Source: Azohydromonas caseinilytica (GTDB lineage Bacteria; Pseudomonadota; Gammaproteobacteria; Burkholderiales; Burkholderiaceae_C). Taken from it: a DNA stretch of 64,000 nt. Below are positions 9,242 to 17,945 of this stretch, piece by piece. The DNA is taken from contig NZ_JABBFW010000012.1 in assembly GCF_012927045.1 (NCBI RefSeq), positions 89,217 through 153,216 of the forward strand. The letters are read 5' to 3'. The first letter of the stretch is position 1. Each line of letters opens with the position of its first letter. Made by a program: the position numbers and the translations under genes. The notes beneath the pieces are model-generated. The model searched no databases. It was not told where the DNA came from and saw only the letters and a program-made list of their open reading frames with translations.

Positions 9242-9260
9242 GCACGGTTTGTTGCCGTGC
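9242..9260 (-). promoter_or_regulatory. Hairpin in the SDR-operon leader
   Basis: GCACGG and CCGTGC pair across a 7-nt loop, 20 nt upstream of the SDR start in its 5' leader. It could protect the mRNA or affect ribosome access. No riboswitch class is recognised. Confidence 0.35.
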
Positions 9261-9279
9261 TGGTTTGAGGTTGGATAAA

Positions 9280-9319
9280 GTCTAGAAATGCTTAGACGTC
9301 GAATCAATCTTGATTCGAC
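9280..9319. promoter_or_regulatory. Divergent operator region: perfect 10-bp inverted repeat plus a weaker one
   Basis: GTCGAATCAA and TTGATTCGAC form a perfect 10-bp inverted repeat with a 2-nt centre (9298-9319). Next to it, GTCTA and TAGAC flank 8 nt (9280-9297). Both sit between the SDR operon and the HTH-citrate-synthase-like gene, as expected for a regulator acting on both. The repeats overlap the first codons of the longest reading of the rightward gene, which argues for the later TTG start. Confidence 0.6.
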
Positions 9320-9338
9320 AATCGATGAAGGAAAACCC

Positions 9339-10628
9339 TTGACGCCCAGGACGAGCCGCCCGCAACAGCCGTTGCAGCCCGCTTCGCCGCGAGACCTGCT
9401 GACTTCGCGCGAGGCCTGCGCGCTGCTCGGCATCAAGCCCGCGACGCTCTACACCTATGTCAGCCGCGGCTTCCTTGAGCCGGTGCGGCAGGAAGGCCAG
9501 CGCGCCAACCTGTACTGGCGCGACGAGGTTGAAGGGCTTCACCTGCGCAGCGAAGCGCGCATGGGGCAGGGCGCCGTGGCCGCGCGCGCGATGCACTGGG
9601 GCCAGCCGGTGCTCACCAGCAGCATCACGGAGATCTCGCCGCAGGGACCGCGCTACCGCGGACACTTGGCCATCGACCTGGCGCGGCATCCGGGCGCCTT
9701 CGAGAACGTGGCGGAACTGTTGTGGACGGGCGTGCTGCCCGAGGGCCGCTACACCTGGTCGGTGGAACCGATGGCCGCCGACATCCAGCGTGCGCTGGAT
9801 GGGCTCGGCATCGGCCCCAGGGGCAGCCGCATGATGCGCGTGTGCGCCGTCGCCGCGACGGCCCTGGGCGGCGGGTCGCTGGACGAGGAGCTGCGCAGCG
9901 GCTCCATCACCCGCTACTCGCGCCAGTTGCTGTTCGCGTTCGCGGGCTGCTGCGGACTGCTCGGGCCGCAAGGCCGCTTCGTCATGCCGCAAGGCGAGCA
10001 GCCGCTGGCGGCCCACGTCCTGGAGGCGCTGGGTATCCCGCCCGAGGACGCAGCCGTCGAGGCGATGAACGCCGCGCTCATCGTCAGCGCAGACCACGAG
10101 CTGGCATCGCCCACCTTCGCCGCGCGCATCGCCGCTTCGGTCGGCTCGGGCCTGCATGCCTGCGTCGTGGCGGCGCTGGCCACTCAGCGCGGCAGCGCGC
10201 TGTCAGGCGGCGGCGACATTGCGGAGGACCTGGTGGCGGGCATACAGACGCTGTCTGCGCTCAAGGCCCGTGTCGCCGAGGCGGCGCGCCGGCGCGAGCG
10301 GCTCGTGGGTTTCGGCCTGCCGCTCTACCCGCAAGGCGATCCGCGCGCCGCTTACCTCATCGAGCTGGCGAAGAAGGTCGGGCTGCCGTCGCGGCAGGCC
10401 GAACTGGCCTGCCGCTTCACCGAGGCGGTGCGCCAGCAGCTGGGCCTGCATCCGAACATCGAGATCGGGTTGGTGCTGCTGGGGCTGAGCCTGGGCCTGC
10501 CCACGCGCTCCGCCGGCGCCATCTGGTGCGTTGCGCGCACCGCGGGCTGGATTGCTCACGTGCTGGAGCAGCGTCTGGCGGGCACCGTGCTGCGCCCGCG
10601 CAGCCATTTCCAGCCACCCCTTCGGTGA
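9339..10628 (+). CDS. HTH-domain citrate-synthase-like protein
   Basis: The N terminus carries a MerR/Xis-like helix-turn-helix (SREACALLGIKPATLYTYVSRG). The rest is a citrate-synthase fold: an ADHEL segment with the first catalytic His, and YPQGDPRA with the Asp. The usual HGG active-site His is missing (ALSGGGD instead), so normal citrate-synthase chemistry is doubtful. The start TTG has GAAGGA 6 nt upstream; an ATG at 9288 is in frame but lies inside the operator repeats. It is divergent from the SDR-TRAP operon and may be an acyl-CoA- or carboxylate-sensing regulator of it, which is inference. Confidence 0.75.
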   Translation: MTPRTSRPQQPLQPASPRDLLTSREACALLGIKPATLYTYVSRGFLEPVRQEGQRANLYWRDEVEGLHLRSEARMGQGAVAARAMHWGQPVLTSSITEISPQGPRYRGHLAIDLARHPGAFENVAELLWTGVLPEGRYTWSVEPMAADIQRALDGLGIGPRGSRMMRVCAVAATALGGGSLDEELRSGSITRYSRQLLFAFAGCCGLLGPQGRFVMPQGEQPLAAHVLEALGIPPEDAAVEAMNAALIVSADHELASPTFAARIAASVGSGLHACVVAALATQRGSALSGGGDIAEDLVAGIQTLSALKARVAEAARRRERLVGFGLPLYPQGDPRAAYLIELAKKVGLPSRQAELACRFTEAVRQQLGLHPNIEIGLVLLGLSLGLPTRSAGAIWCVARTAGWIAHVLEQRLAGTVLRPRSHFQPPLR

Positions 10629-10962
10629 GGCCGCAGTGCCGGCGAGCGTGGCCCAGGCGGTGTGCCGGGCGTGCCCGCCATTGCTGGCAGCAGCGATACG
10701 CCGGCGCTGGTGTTCAATCAGTCGCTCCGCAAGGCGTGCCCTGGGCCAATGCGGCAAGGACACGGCGAAACCCGAGCCACTTGTCACGCCTGCTCGACGC
10801 CCAAGGCGGTACTGATCTTCATCAAGACCTGCAGCGGCCGAAGAGGGTTGTCCCGGCTTGGGTTCGCCTGGATCGCGGCGCCGATGCCCCCGGGGTGAGA
10901 GCGTGTGCGCGGCTCTTTGTCGCGAGCCGGGGCGCAATGCACAACAACCAGAGGGCCGTTCG
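10629..10962. other. Gene-free stretch
   Basis: About 330 bp between the citrate-synthase-like gene and the cyclase. Frames are open on several strands because of high GC, but none shows a recognisable family, a start with a ribosome site or a terminator. Nothing supported here. Confidence 0.5.
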
Positions 10963-10965
10963 GTG

Positions 10966-12139
10966 GTGCTGGATATCCAGACGACTTTCGTGATGATGCT
11001 CGCCACGGTGGTGGCCACCGCCGTGGCGCTGCCGGTGCTCGTGGGCTGGCGCGCCAGTGCGGGAGGGCGCTGGATGAACGCCAGCGCCGTGACGCAGGCC
11101 CTGGCCTGGGGCGCGCTGCTGCTGGCGCGCCCGGTGCACGACCGGCTCTTTTCCACGCTGTGGATCGCGCTGCTGGGCGCGAGCCTGGTGTGCATCTGGC
11201 ACGCGCTCGACGCCTGGCTGCCCGAGCGCCCCGGGCGGGGTGCGCTGCACGCCGTGGCGCTGCTCACGCCGCTGGGCTACGGCCTGGGGTTCGACAGCTA
11301 TGCCTTTCGCGTGGGCTGGTCCAACTTCGGGCTGGCGCTGCTGCTGGGCGGCGTGGGGCTGGCCTGCGCCTGGCCGGCGCAGGGCGTGGGCCGGCGCTGG
11401 CGAGGCGTGGTGCTGGCAAGCGCCGCGGCCCTGGCCGCGGTGACGCTGGGCCGCGGCATCCTGGGCGCCTTCTTCACCGAGCTGTACCCGCAGCTGCGCA
11501 CGCCGCACCCGCTGAATCTGGCCGGCGCGATGCTGCAGCACATCGCCATGGCGCTGATCACGCTCTCGCTCCTGGCGGCCTGGCACGACGAGGCGGGACA
11601 GGCGCTCAAGCGGCTGGCGTCCACGGACGGGCTCACGGGGCTGCTCAACCGCCGGGCCTGCACGGAGCACTCTGCCGAGGCGTTCACGATGGCGCGGCGC
11701 CGGCAGGCGCCGCTGGCGGTGTTGCTGCTGGACCTGGACCACTTCAAGCAGATCAACGACACGCTGGGCCACGAGGGGGGGCGACACGGCGCTGCGGCTC
11801 ATGGCCGAGCAGCTGCGCCAGTGCCTGCGCCAGACGGACCTGAGCTGCCGCTGGGGCGGCGAGGAGTTCCTGGTGGTGCTGCCGCAGTGCGACCGGGCTC
11901 ACGCCGCGGAGGTGGACGCGAGGTTGAGGGCAGGCTTGGCGCACGTGGCGCCAGCGCAGCTGGGCATCGCGCTCACCTTCAGCAGCGGGCTGGCGCTGTT
12001 GCAGGACGGGGACGCGGACCTGCAAGCGCTGGTGCGGCGTGCCGATGCAGCGCTTTATGCCGCCAAGCGCGCCGGCCGCAATCGGCTCTGCGTGAGCGCG
12101 GCCAGCAGAAGCTGTGACGAAATCGCCGTCTCGCCGTGA
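10966..12139 (+). pseudogene. Membrane diguanylate cyclase (GGDEF), frameshifted
   Basis: The first frame starts at GTG (10963 or 10966). It encodes about six hydrophobic helices, then the start of a GGDEF domain (STDGLTGLLNRRA, LLDLDHFKQINDTLGH). It then breaks at a run of seven G (11775-11781). The +1 frame resumes the domain at once with RWGGEEF (active-site GGEEF) and RADAALYAAKRAGRN, ending at 12139. Removing one G restores a full-length protein that would make cyclic di-GMP. The indel could be a sequencing error, a phase-variable slip or a real knockout. Confidence 0.8.
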
Positions 12140-12377
12140 TGGGCATCAAAGTGCCGGGAGGCCAATGCCGGCGCTTCGGCAATATGCGGGTCGCCCGGCT
12201 TGAAGCCATCGAGGTGGAATGGCCTCTCTATTCAAGGCGGTTTGGCCTCAAAGCCAGTCGGCCCGGCACAGTATGGTCAGCATACGGTGCGCAACGATTA
12301 TTGAAACTTCAAGCCTTTTGGAGACAGAGAGTTTCAAGACCAGACTGGAAAAGGCAAGCCAGGGCAGCGCCCGAGGC

Positions 12378-13565
12378 TTAAAAACCTGCCTCCAGCAGTT
12401 CCACGGGATCGCCATAGCGCTTTGCCATTTCGACCACGGCCGGATCGCGCAGGGCCACCAGGAATCCGTTGTCGATGATGGTTTCACCGCCGGCCGTGAC
12501 CGTCATATCCAGGCCGATCAGATCCTGATGGACGGGCGGTTCCTCCCAATCCGGCAAGACTTTGCGAATATAGTCACTCGGCTTGGCCAGATCGATGCCG
12601 AAATGCAGCGCACCGGGCGCGTTGGAGCCCGCGGGATATACCGTGTAGCGCGGAGCCTTCGGATTGAAGCCGCAACCGCCACCCTCGATCAGCTTCGATC
12701 CCAGGCACATTTCCCGCAGCACCTCGGCGTCACGGCTGTGGCCCTGCACCTGCGTGACCAACTTGTTTTCGAACGTGAAACGGATAACTTCCTCGAAGGG
12801 CCTCTCGAAACCAACCGCCCACTGCGGGCAGAGAACGCCTTCGATCATTACCGGTGCATTGGGATCGTTGCCGTTGGCGGTGCTGTCCCAGAAATTGGGG
12901 CCATGAGTCGGAAGGTAATGCACATAGCAGCCCGGCTCGTCGGCAAACATCTTGCCGCGCCAGCGGTTGCCCTTGAACATCGCCTCGCGCATTTCCTTCG
13001 TGTAGTAGATGACAAGGTCCGAGCCGCGCTGATCAGTGAATCGAAGTTCGAAATCACGCCCTTTGGGGAAACGCCGCTCGGTGGTCCGGATGATTTCACC
13101 CACCAGCTCGACGGGAAAACGCGCTTGCGGGGTATGCAGCAGGTCCAGGTCGCGGAAGTAGGTGATTTTCACCCAGCGCTGGCCCCGCTTGCGCATGGCG
13201 ACGTTGAACGGGTCCTCAATCGAGCAAAACCAGGTCGAAACGACGAAGTCGGCGCTTTGAACCAGAGGCTTCACCTCCTCCGGGACTCCGGGCAGCCGGG
13301 TATCCATCGCCATGTACTGCGTCACGGTCGCGCCGCGCGCACGCGCGATGCCGGTCACGGCATCCACCACCCGCGGGTCCAGCAGCGGATCGGTGAGCAT
13401 CAGGACCTTTTCACCCGGACGAATCGCGAAAACGCGCGTCAACTGTTCCATCGCCTGGAACCAGTGCTTGGTTTCCGTCAAGGAGGCTCGCACCGGCGTC
13501 GGCATTCCGACGTAGGCGATGGAATCGTCAGATTGGGAGCGGGGCATGGTGGTGATGTTTTTCAT
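12378..13565 (-). CDS. NicX/M29-like metal-dependent family protein
   Basis: A 395-aa protein resembling the leucyl-aminopeptidase (M29)/2,5-dihydroxypyridine 5,6-dioxygenase (NicX) superfamily. Seen: an N-terminal GEKVLMLTDPLLDPRVVDA segment, a central RGSDLVIYYT region, a VMIEGVLCPQW block and a C-terminal GALHFGIDL that could supply metal ligands. An earlier His expected from NicX appears replaced (GGGCGFNP). It lies 12 nt downstream of a Bug receptor, so it probably acts on the imported acid. Whether it is a dioxygenase, hydrolase or something else cannot be told. Confidence 0.6.
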   Translation of the reverse strand: MKNITTMPRSQSDDSIAYVGMPTPVRASLTETKHWFQAMEQLTRVFAIRPGEKVLMLTDPLLDPRVVDAVTGIARARGATVTQYMAMDTRLPGVPEEVKPLVQSADFVVSTWFCSIEDPFNVAMRKRGQRWVKITYFRDLDLLHTPQARFPVELVGEIIRTTERRFPKGRDFELRFTDQRGSDLVIYYTKEMREAMFKGNRWRGKMFADEPGCYVHYLPTHGPNFWDSTANGNDPNAPVMIEGVLCPQWAVGFERPFEEVIRFTFENKLVTQVQGHSRDAEVLREMCLGSKLIEGGGCGFNPKAPRYTVYPAGSNAPGALHFGIDLAKPSDYIRKVLPDWEEPPVHQDLIGLDMTVTAGGETIIDNGFLVALRDPAVVEMAKRYGDPVELLEAGF

Positions 13566-13577
13566 GAGTCAATTCGC

Positions 13578-14615
13578 TCAGCTTTCAACGGTGGCCCCGG
13601 AACGTTTGACCACCGCTCCCCACCTGTCCATCTCTGTCTTGACGAAACGGCTCATTTCTTCAGGCGTGGTGGGAGACGTTACCGCACCCCGCTCCTGCAG
13701 TTGCTGCCGGGTTTCCTCATCGTCCAGCACCTTGCGGATGGCCGATTGGATTTTCGCCACGACGGCGGCCGGCGTACCCGTGGGAACGAAAATTCCGTCC
13801 CAGGCACTGACGTCAAATCCAGGCACACCGGATTCGGCAATCGTGGGCACATTGGGCATATTGGGCAGACGCTGTGCCGTGGTCACAGCCAGCGCCCGCA
13901 ACCGCCCCGATTGGACCTGGGGGCCGGTATTCGGCATCACGTCGATCATCACGTCGACTTGGCCGCCGAGCAAATCGGAAATGGCCGGTGCGCCGCCGCG
14001 GTAGGGCACATGCACCATCGACACGCCCGCGGACGACTTCAGCAATTCGGTCGCCAGGTGCGAAGTGGTGCCGTTGCCTGCCGAGGCATAGGTGTATTTA
14101 CCAGGGTTTGATTTCAGTCGCGCCAGCAATTCCTGAAATGTTGAAACATTCATTTCAGGCCGCACGGTCACCAGGGCCGCGATCTTGGAGAGGCCGGAAA
14201 CCGGCTGAAAATCGCGCAAAGGATCAAAGCCAGTGCGCTTATAGAGCGCGTGGTTGATGGCAAAGGTGCCGTTCGTGCCGTAGAGCAACGTATAGCCGTC
14301 GCTGGGTGCCCTGGCCGCGGCCTGGGAGCCCACATTGCCGCCGGCGCCTGCAATATTCTCGACGACGATGGTTTGCCCCAGTTCCTTGGCCACCTTGGTC
14401 ATCACCAGCCTGGCCAGCGTGTCGCCTCCACCGCCTGAGGGAAAAGGCACGATCAGCTTGATCGGCTTCGACGGGTAGCTTTCGCCGGCCCATCCCGCCT
14501 GCACGACCGCACCGGTGCCCATCAGAGCGAAGGCGAGGTTCCTGACGAAAGTCCGGCGTGAGCGCGCACCAAGTTCCAGTCCTTGGGTGCAGCTCCGTCG
14601 TTCGTTGTCCTTCAC
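13578..14615 (-). CDS. Bug-family (TctC) solute-binding protein
   Basis: A 345-aa tripartite tricarboxylate transporter receptor. The GTG start at 14615 is chosen because AGGAGA lies 6 nt upstream; the frame is open further but overlaps the operator sites. It has a twin-Arg-like/Sec signal region (RSRRTFVRNLAFAL), then YPSKPIKLIVPFPSGGGGDTLAR, ENIAGAGGNVG and AARAPSDGYTLLYGT, all Bug signatures. No TctA/TctB permease is adjacent, as is common for Bug proteins. It forms an operon with the NicX-like gene. Upstream palindromes suggest control by the GntR gene at 15354-16082. Confidence 0.88.
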   Translation of the reverse strand: MKDNERRSCTQGLELGARSRRTFVRNLAFALMGTGAVVQAGWAGESYPSKPIKLIVPFPSGGGGDTLARLVMTKVAKELGQTIVVENIAGAGGNVGSQAAARAPSDGYTLLYGTNGTFAINHALYKRTGFDPLRDFQPVSGLSKIAALVTVRPEMNVSTFQELLARLKSNPGKYTYASAGNGTTSHLATELLKSSAGVSMVHVPYRGGAPAISDLLGGQVDVMIDVMPNTGPQVQSGRLRALAVTTAQRLPNMPNVPTIAESGVPGFDVSAWDGIFVPTGTPAAVVAKIQSAIRKVLDDEETRQQLQERGAVTSPTTPEEMSRFVKTEMDRWGAVVKRSGATVES

Positions 14616-14653
14616 TTGCTGTCTCCTGTGGTTGTGAGTCTCATGGCACGCGT

Positions 14654-14667
14654 CAATGCATGCATTG
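14654..14667. promoter_or_regulatory. Palindromic operator CAATGCATGCATTG (GntR candidate site)
   Basis: A perfect 14-bp palindrome 39 nt upstream of the Bug start. The same TGCATGCA core recurs at 14709-14716 and near the gntR start at 16134-16141. Confidence 0.55.
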
Positions 14668-14708
14668 TTGACCAGTATTTGCGCTGCATCAACAACGATC
14701 GCGATGTT

Positions 14709-14716
14709 TGCATGCA
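14709..14716. promoter_or_regulatory. Second TGCATGCA site upstream of the Bug gene
   Basis: An 8-bp palindromic core with flanking ATT on the right, 42 nt beyond the first site. The pair is consistent with cooperative binding by one regulator. Confidence 0.45.
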
Positions 14717-14877
14717 TTGAGAGTGTCAAACAGGAGAACTTGGGCTTGACGGGAAAGTGTCTTCCTTGAGCCAGAGGCAGCGACGGCCTCGGGCAGTTCC
14801 ACCGACCGCGGCTTGGCAAGGCGTTTGACACGCCCGTTGTCGCCGGCAACCGACCGGGCACCGGCGGGGCACGGACT

Positions 14878-15350
14878 GGCCCATGTCGCGCATGCGCGCG
14901 ATGACGTCGCATGCGGCCAATGCGAGGTCGTGCTCGTTGCCCTGGCCGGACGGCGGAGATCTGGCGCCGTGCAGGGCATCGGCCCGAAGCCCCTGGGGGC
15001 CGGCCTTCCCGAGGGCCCTTGCGAGGTGCCCTTTGGCATCGGTACCGTGGCGAGCGACGCGTTGCTGGTTGCCCGGCACATGCACGAGTTCGGCACGACC
15101 AGCGAGCGACTGGCCTGGATCACGGTGGCGGCCTCGCAGTCAGCGATGGCGGCGGCGCCGCCATCGTCACGCGGCCCGAGATCGCCAGGTCGCTGCGCCG
15201 GCGTGCGGTTGTGATCGACGGTGCGGGCGACGCCCTCAAGGAGCACCACGGTGGCCACGTCGATCTGACCCGCACCGCGGCGGCGTGGCGAGGCCGGGCG
15301 GCCTTCGAGGCGGCCGGGGTTGCGGCCCGCGGATATCCGCTACACGCCTC
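14878..15350 (+). pseudogene. Thiolase/lipid-transfer-protein-like gene remnant
   Basis: Two frames carry pieces of a thiolase-superfamily protein. Frame 2 reads HVAHARDDVACGQCEVVLVA, then VPFGIGTVAS and RHMHEFGTTSERLAWI. Frame 1, from about 15130, reads SDGGGAAIVTRPEIARS, then KEHHGGHVDLTRTAAAW and RAAFEAAGVA. Between them a stretch of about 30 residues normally present is missing, and both gene ends are lost. It is a decayed CoA-pathway gene in a Bug/GntR island, suggesting the island once encoded more of a pathway. Confidence 0.7.
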
Positions 15351-15353
15351 CAG

Positions 15354-16082
15354 TTACGCCAGCATGGGTTGCGGCACCGCATCCGCGGCCCAGCGGGCGC
15401 CTCTCATGGCATTGACCAGGATGCGCTTGTTGTCGCGGCTGCGCCGCGCGTGCTCGCGCATCAGGGCCTCGGCCCTCGCGCCCTCGCGGGCCTCGACGGC
15501 CTGCACGATGTCCTCATGGTCGAGCTGCGCCCGTTGCACGAACGACAGTTCGATGGCCGCCTGGCCGCTGGCACCCAGCGCACCGGGTCCGGCCATCGGT
15601 GTCTTGGCAACGTGCTCCAGCGCGGACACCAGCACCGGGTTGCCCGCTGCCTGGGCCAGCACGCGGTGGAAGCGCGCGTTCACCGTCGCCCAGCTCACCG
15701 TATCCACCGCCTCCCCGGCATCGACGGCCGCCTGAACGATCTGGCGACCCTGCTCGATGCAACCGTGCAGCTCGGACAGCGTCCGCGGCGACGCGCCTTG
15801 CTCGGCCAACAGGCGTACCGCCATGCCTTCGAGCGTGCCCCGGACATCGATGGCCATGGCGACTTCGTCCAGCGTCACCTGCCGGACCCGGAAGCCCCTG
15901 CGAGGCAGCCGCTCCAGCAGTCCCTCCTTCTCCAGCTCACCGAGCGCCAAGCGCAGCGGCGTGCGCGACACACCCAGCTCGGCCGAACACTGGACTTCCA
16001 GCACCCGTTCACCCGGCTGCAGCGCGCCCCCGAGGATGCGGCGCCGCAACTCCGCGGTGACCCGTTCGATTTGAGATGCCAT
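15354..16082 (-). CDS. GntR family regulator (FCD domain)
   Basis: A 242-aa FadR-type regulator. The winged HTH covers about residues 5-70 (LRRRILGGALQPGERVLE, then LGVSRTPLRLALGELEKEGLLE). A helical FCD ligand domain follows with the metal-site pattern (VNARFHRVLAQAAGN, HARRSRDNKRIL). FCD proteins typically sense small organic acids. TGCATGCA-like sites at its own start and in front of the Bug gene suggest that it controls both. Confidence 0.88.
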   Translation of the reverse strand: MASQIERVTAELRRRILGGALQPGERVLEVQCSAELGVSRTPLRLALGELEKEGLLERLPRRGFRVRQVTLDEVAMAIDVRGTLEGMAVRLLAEQGASPRTLSELHGCIEQGRQIVQAAVDAGEAVDTVSWATVNARFHRVLAQAAGNPVLVSALEHVAKTPMAGPGALGASGQAAIELSFVQRAQLDHEDIVQAVEAREGARAEALMREHARRSRDNKRILVNAMRGARWAADAVPQPMLA

Positions 16083-16141
16083 GCACGCATTATGGCGTTC
16101 CAGATGCTGAGTTCGTGGCCGCGATCACGCTGGTGCATGCA
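16081..16141. promoter_or_regulatory. gntR promoter region with TGCACGCA and TGCATGCA sites
   Basis: ATGCACGCAT overlaps the gntR start codon, and TGCATGCA lies at 16134-16141, 52 nt upstream. Both match the palindromic core in front of the Bug-NicX-like operon, consistent with autoregulation. Confidence 0.5.
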
Positions 16142-16206
16142 ATGGAGACGCCAGCCCGGTCCGGGCTTTGGCGTGCGGAACCGGCTGGGCGGCTTCTGGC
16201 CGAGGC

Positions 16207-16746
16207 CTACGGGGACGCCGCTTCTTCCTGTGCCAGGTTGTCGATCATGGCCAGCAACACCCGCCGCGTGGTCGCCACGTCGGCCTCGGGCACGCCCCGC
16301 GTGGCGATGGCGTTCACCGCCTCGGCCAAGGGAATGAGCTGCCGCTTGAGCTTGCGTCCTTGGGGCGTGAGGAACACGTAGACATTCTTGCGGTTGTCGG
16401 GCCGCTGCTCCAGCCGCACGTAGCCCAGCGCCTCCATCGCGCGCAGTGCCGTGAACGTGGTCGGTTCGGCCACGCCGGCCTCGATGCTGAGCTCGCGCTT
16501 GGTCAGGCCGTCGCGCTCCCAGAGGATGCGCAGGAAGGTCCAGTGCCCCAGTGCCACGTCATGGCGGGCCAGCCGCTGCTGCAGCGCGCGCAGCAACGAG
16601 CGAGTGGCGTCCTTGACCAGATGTGCCATGCGGTCGTGCGGCATGCCTTCGCGCCAATGGCGCAGGATGCGGCTGGCGGCTTCGGTGTCTCTGGAGGCGG
16701 CAGCTTTGGGCACGGCGGCGACGGCGGGCGTGGAGAAGGCTTTCAT
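16207..16746 (-). CDS. MarR family transcriptional regulator
   Basis: A 179-aa MarR-type regulator. Its ATG overlaps the ophB-like stop (ATGA), which fixes the start. The winged HTH is seen around residues 75-140: [20 protein letters not shown], then [20 protein letters not shown], then [17 protein letters not shown]. It is the last gene of the phthalate operon and probably its repressor, sensing an aromatic acid. Candidate sites (TTAG-N4-CTAA) lie at the operon promoter near 24.08 kb. Confidence 0.87.
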   Translation of the reverse strand: MKAFSTPAVAAVPKAAASRDTEAASRILRHWREGMPHDRMAHLVKDATRSLLRALQQRLARHDVALGHWTFLRILWERDGLTKRELSIEAGVAEPTTFTALRAMEALGYVRLEQRPDNRKNVYVFLTPQGRKLKRQLIPLAEAVNAIATRGVPEADVATTRRVLLAMIDNLAQEEAASP

Positions 16747-17945
16747 TCTCGCAGGGCCACCTGGTGCCGCAGTTCCACGTCGCGGCCCTCCTGCGCGGAG
16801 GTCAGCAGCGCCAGGCATATCTCCAGCGTGGCCCGGGCCCAGGGGCCGTCGTGCAAGGGCTTGGCACCGTGCAGCACCGCGTCCACCAGCTCATCGATCA
16901 CCTCGAAGCGCGGCACCGCCGGAGCTGGCAGCTCGATGCGTTCGCGACGGTTGTTGCCGTAGATGCAGAGCGCGTCGGGCAGGGGGCGCAGGTCGCCGTG
17001 CTCGCAGCTCACGATCACCGGCCCGAAGTGCTGGTGCGCCGGCGCCGCCGTGCCGGGCGCGGGAGGCTTCCAGGCCGGGCCACCGTAGGTGCCCTCGGCC
17101 TTGAGCCGCGCCTCGTCCTCGGCGGACGCCACGCTGGCGAGCCGGCGGCGGGCCTGGCCATAGGCTTGCGGGTCCTTGGGGTTGCCCATCTCGCCGGTCC
17201 AGCCGCACCACTCGTCGCTGTCGAAGCGGCCGTAGCCGCTGTAGGCCAGGCTGGCGAAGGCGCCGTCCTCGAACCACAGCAAGGCGGTGTAGGCGCCTTC
17301 GGTGGGCCGAGCCGGGTCCCACCGGCCCATCACGGCGCGCACCCGGGTGGCACGGCTGCCGGCCAGCAGCCGCACCACGTCCACCTGGTGGGCCGCCTGG
17401 CTGAAGACCACGCCGCCGCCGGCCTCGGTTTGCAGTTCTTCCGGCCGGCGCGGCCGGTACAGGAAGTCCGTGTAGTTCAGCGCCTGGATCATGCGCACGC
17501 GGCCCAGTCCGCCGGCGTCGATCAGCTTGCGGGCCAGGAGATAGGGCGTGTCGAAGCTGTGGCAGTGGCCGACGATCAGGTGCACGCCGGCAGTGGCGCA
17601 GGCCCGCACCATGTCGTCGCACTCGGGCAGCGTGATGGCCATGGGCTTCTCGACCAGCACGTGCTTGCCGTGCGCCGCGGCGACACGGGTGTGCGCCGCG
17701 TGGAACTGGTGCGGGCTGGCGATGTAGAGGGCATCCAGGCCGGACTGCGCCGCCAAGGCATCGATGTCCTCGAACACCGGGGCCTGGAAGTCGCGCGCGA
17801 ACTGCTCGCGCGCGGCCCGGCGCGGGTCGCAGGCCGCGGCGAGCTCGATGCGGTCGTCGGCGAGGAAGGTGGGCAGCATCAGCGAGAAGGCGCGCCCCAG
17901 CCCAGCCACCCCCAGGCGCAGCTTGCGCTTCGGTTGCGTGCTCAC
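16743..17945 (-). CDS. ophB: Phthalate 4,5-cis-dihydrodiol dehydrogenase (Gfo/Idh/MocA family)
   Basis: A 400-aa oxidoreductase with an N-terminal Rossmann domain ([11 protein letters not shown]), the EKPMA motif with the catalytic Lys, and the C-terminal Gfo/Idh/MocA sheet domain. Length and sequence fit Pht4/OphB, which oxidises cis-4,5-dihydrodiol phthalate to 4,5-dihydroxyphthalate with NAD. The specific call rests on the neighbours: oxygenase, reductase and decarboxylase of the same pathway on the same strand. It overlaps both the reductase upstream and the MarR gene downstream by 4 nt. Confidence 0.82.
   Translation of the reverse strand: MSTQPKRKLRLGVAGLGRAFSLMLPTFLADDRIELAAACDPRRAAREQFARDFQAPVFEDIDALAAQSGLDALYIASPHQFHAAHTRVAAAHGKHVLVEKPMAITLPECDDMVRACATAGVHLIVGHCHSFDTPYLLARKLIDAGGLGRVRMIQALNYTDFLYRPRRPEELQTEAGGGVVFSQAAHQVDVVRLLAGSRATRVRAVMGRWDPARPTEGAYTALLWFEDGAFASLAYSGYGRFDSDEWCGWTGEMGNPKDPQAYGQARRRLASVASAEDEARLKAEGTYGGPAWKPPAPGTAAPAHQHFGPVIVSCEHGDLRPLPDALCIYGNNRRERIELPAPAVPRFEVIDELVDAVLHGAKPLHDGPWARATLEICLALLTSAQEGRDVELRHQVALRE

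Noticed and set aside
12301..12337. TTGAAACT...AGTTTCAA inverted repeat in the convergent gap
   Set aside because: Long loop and no U-tract; too weak to call a terminator.
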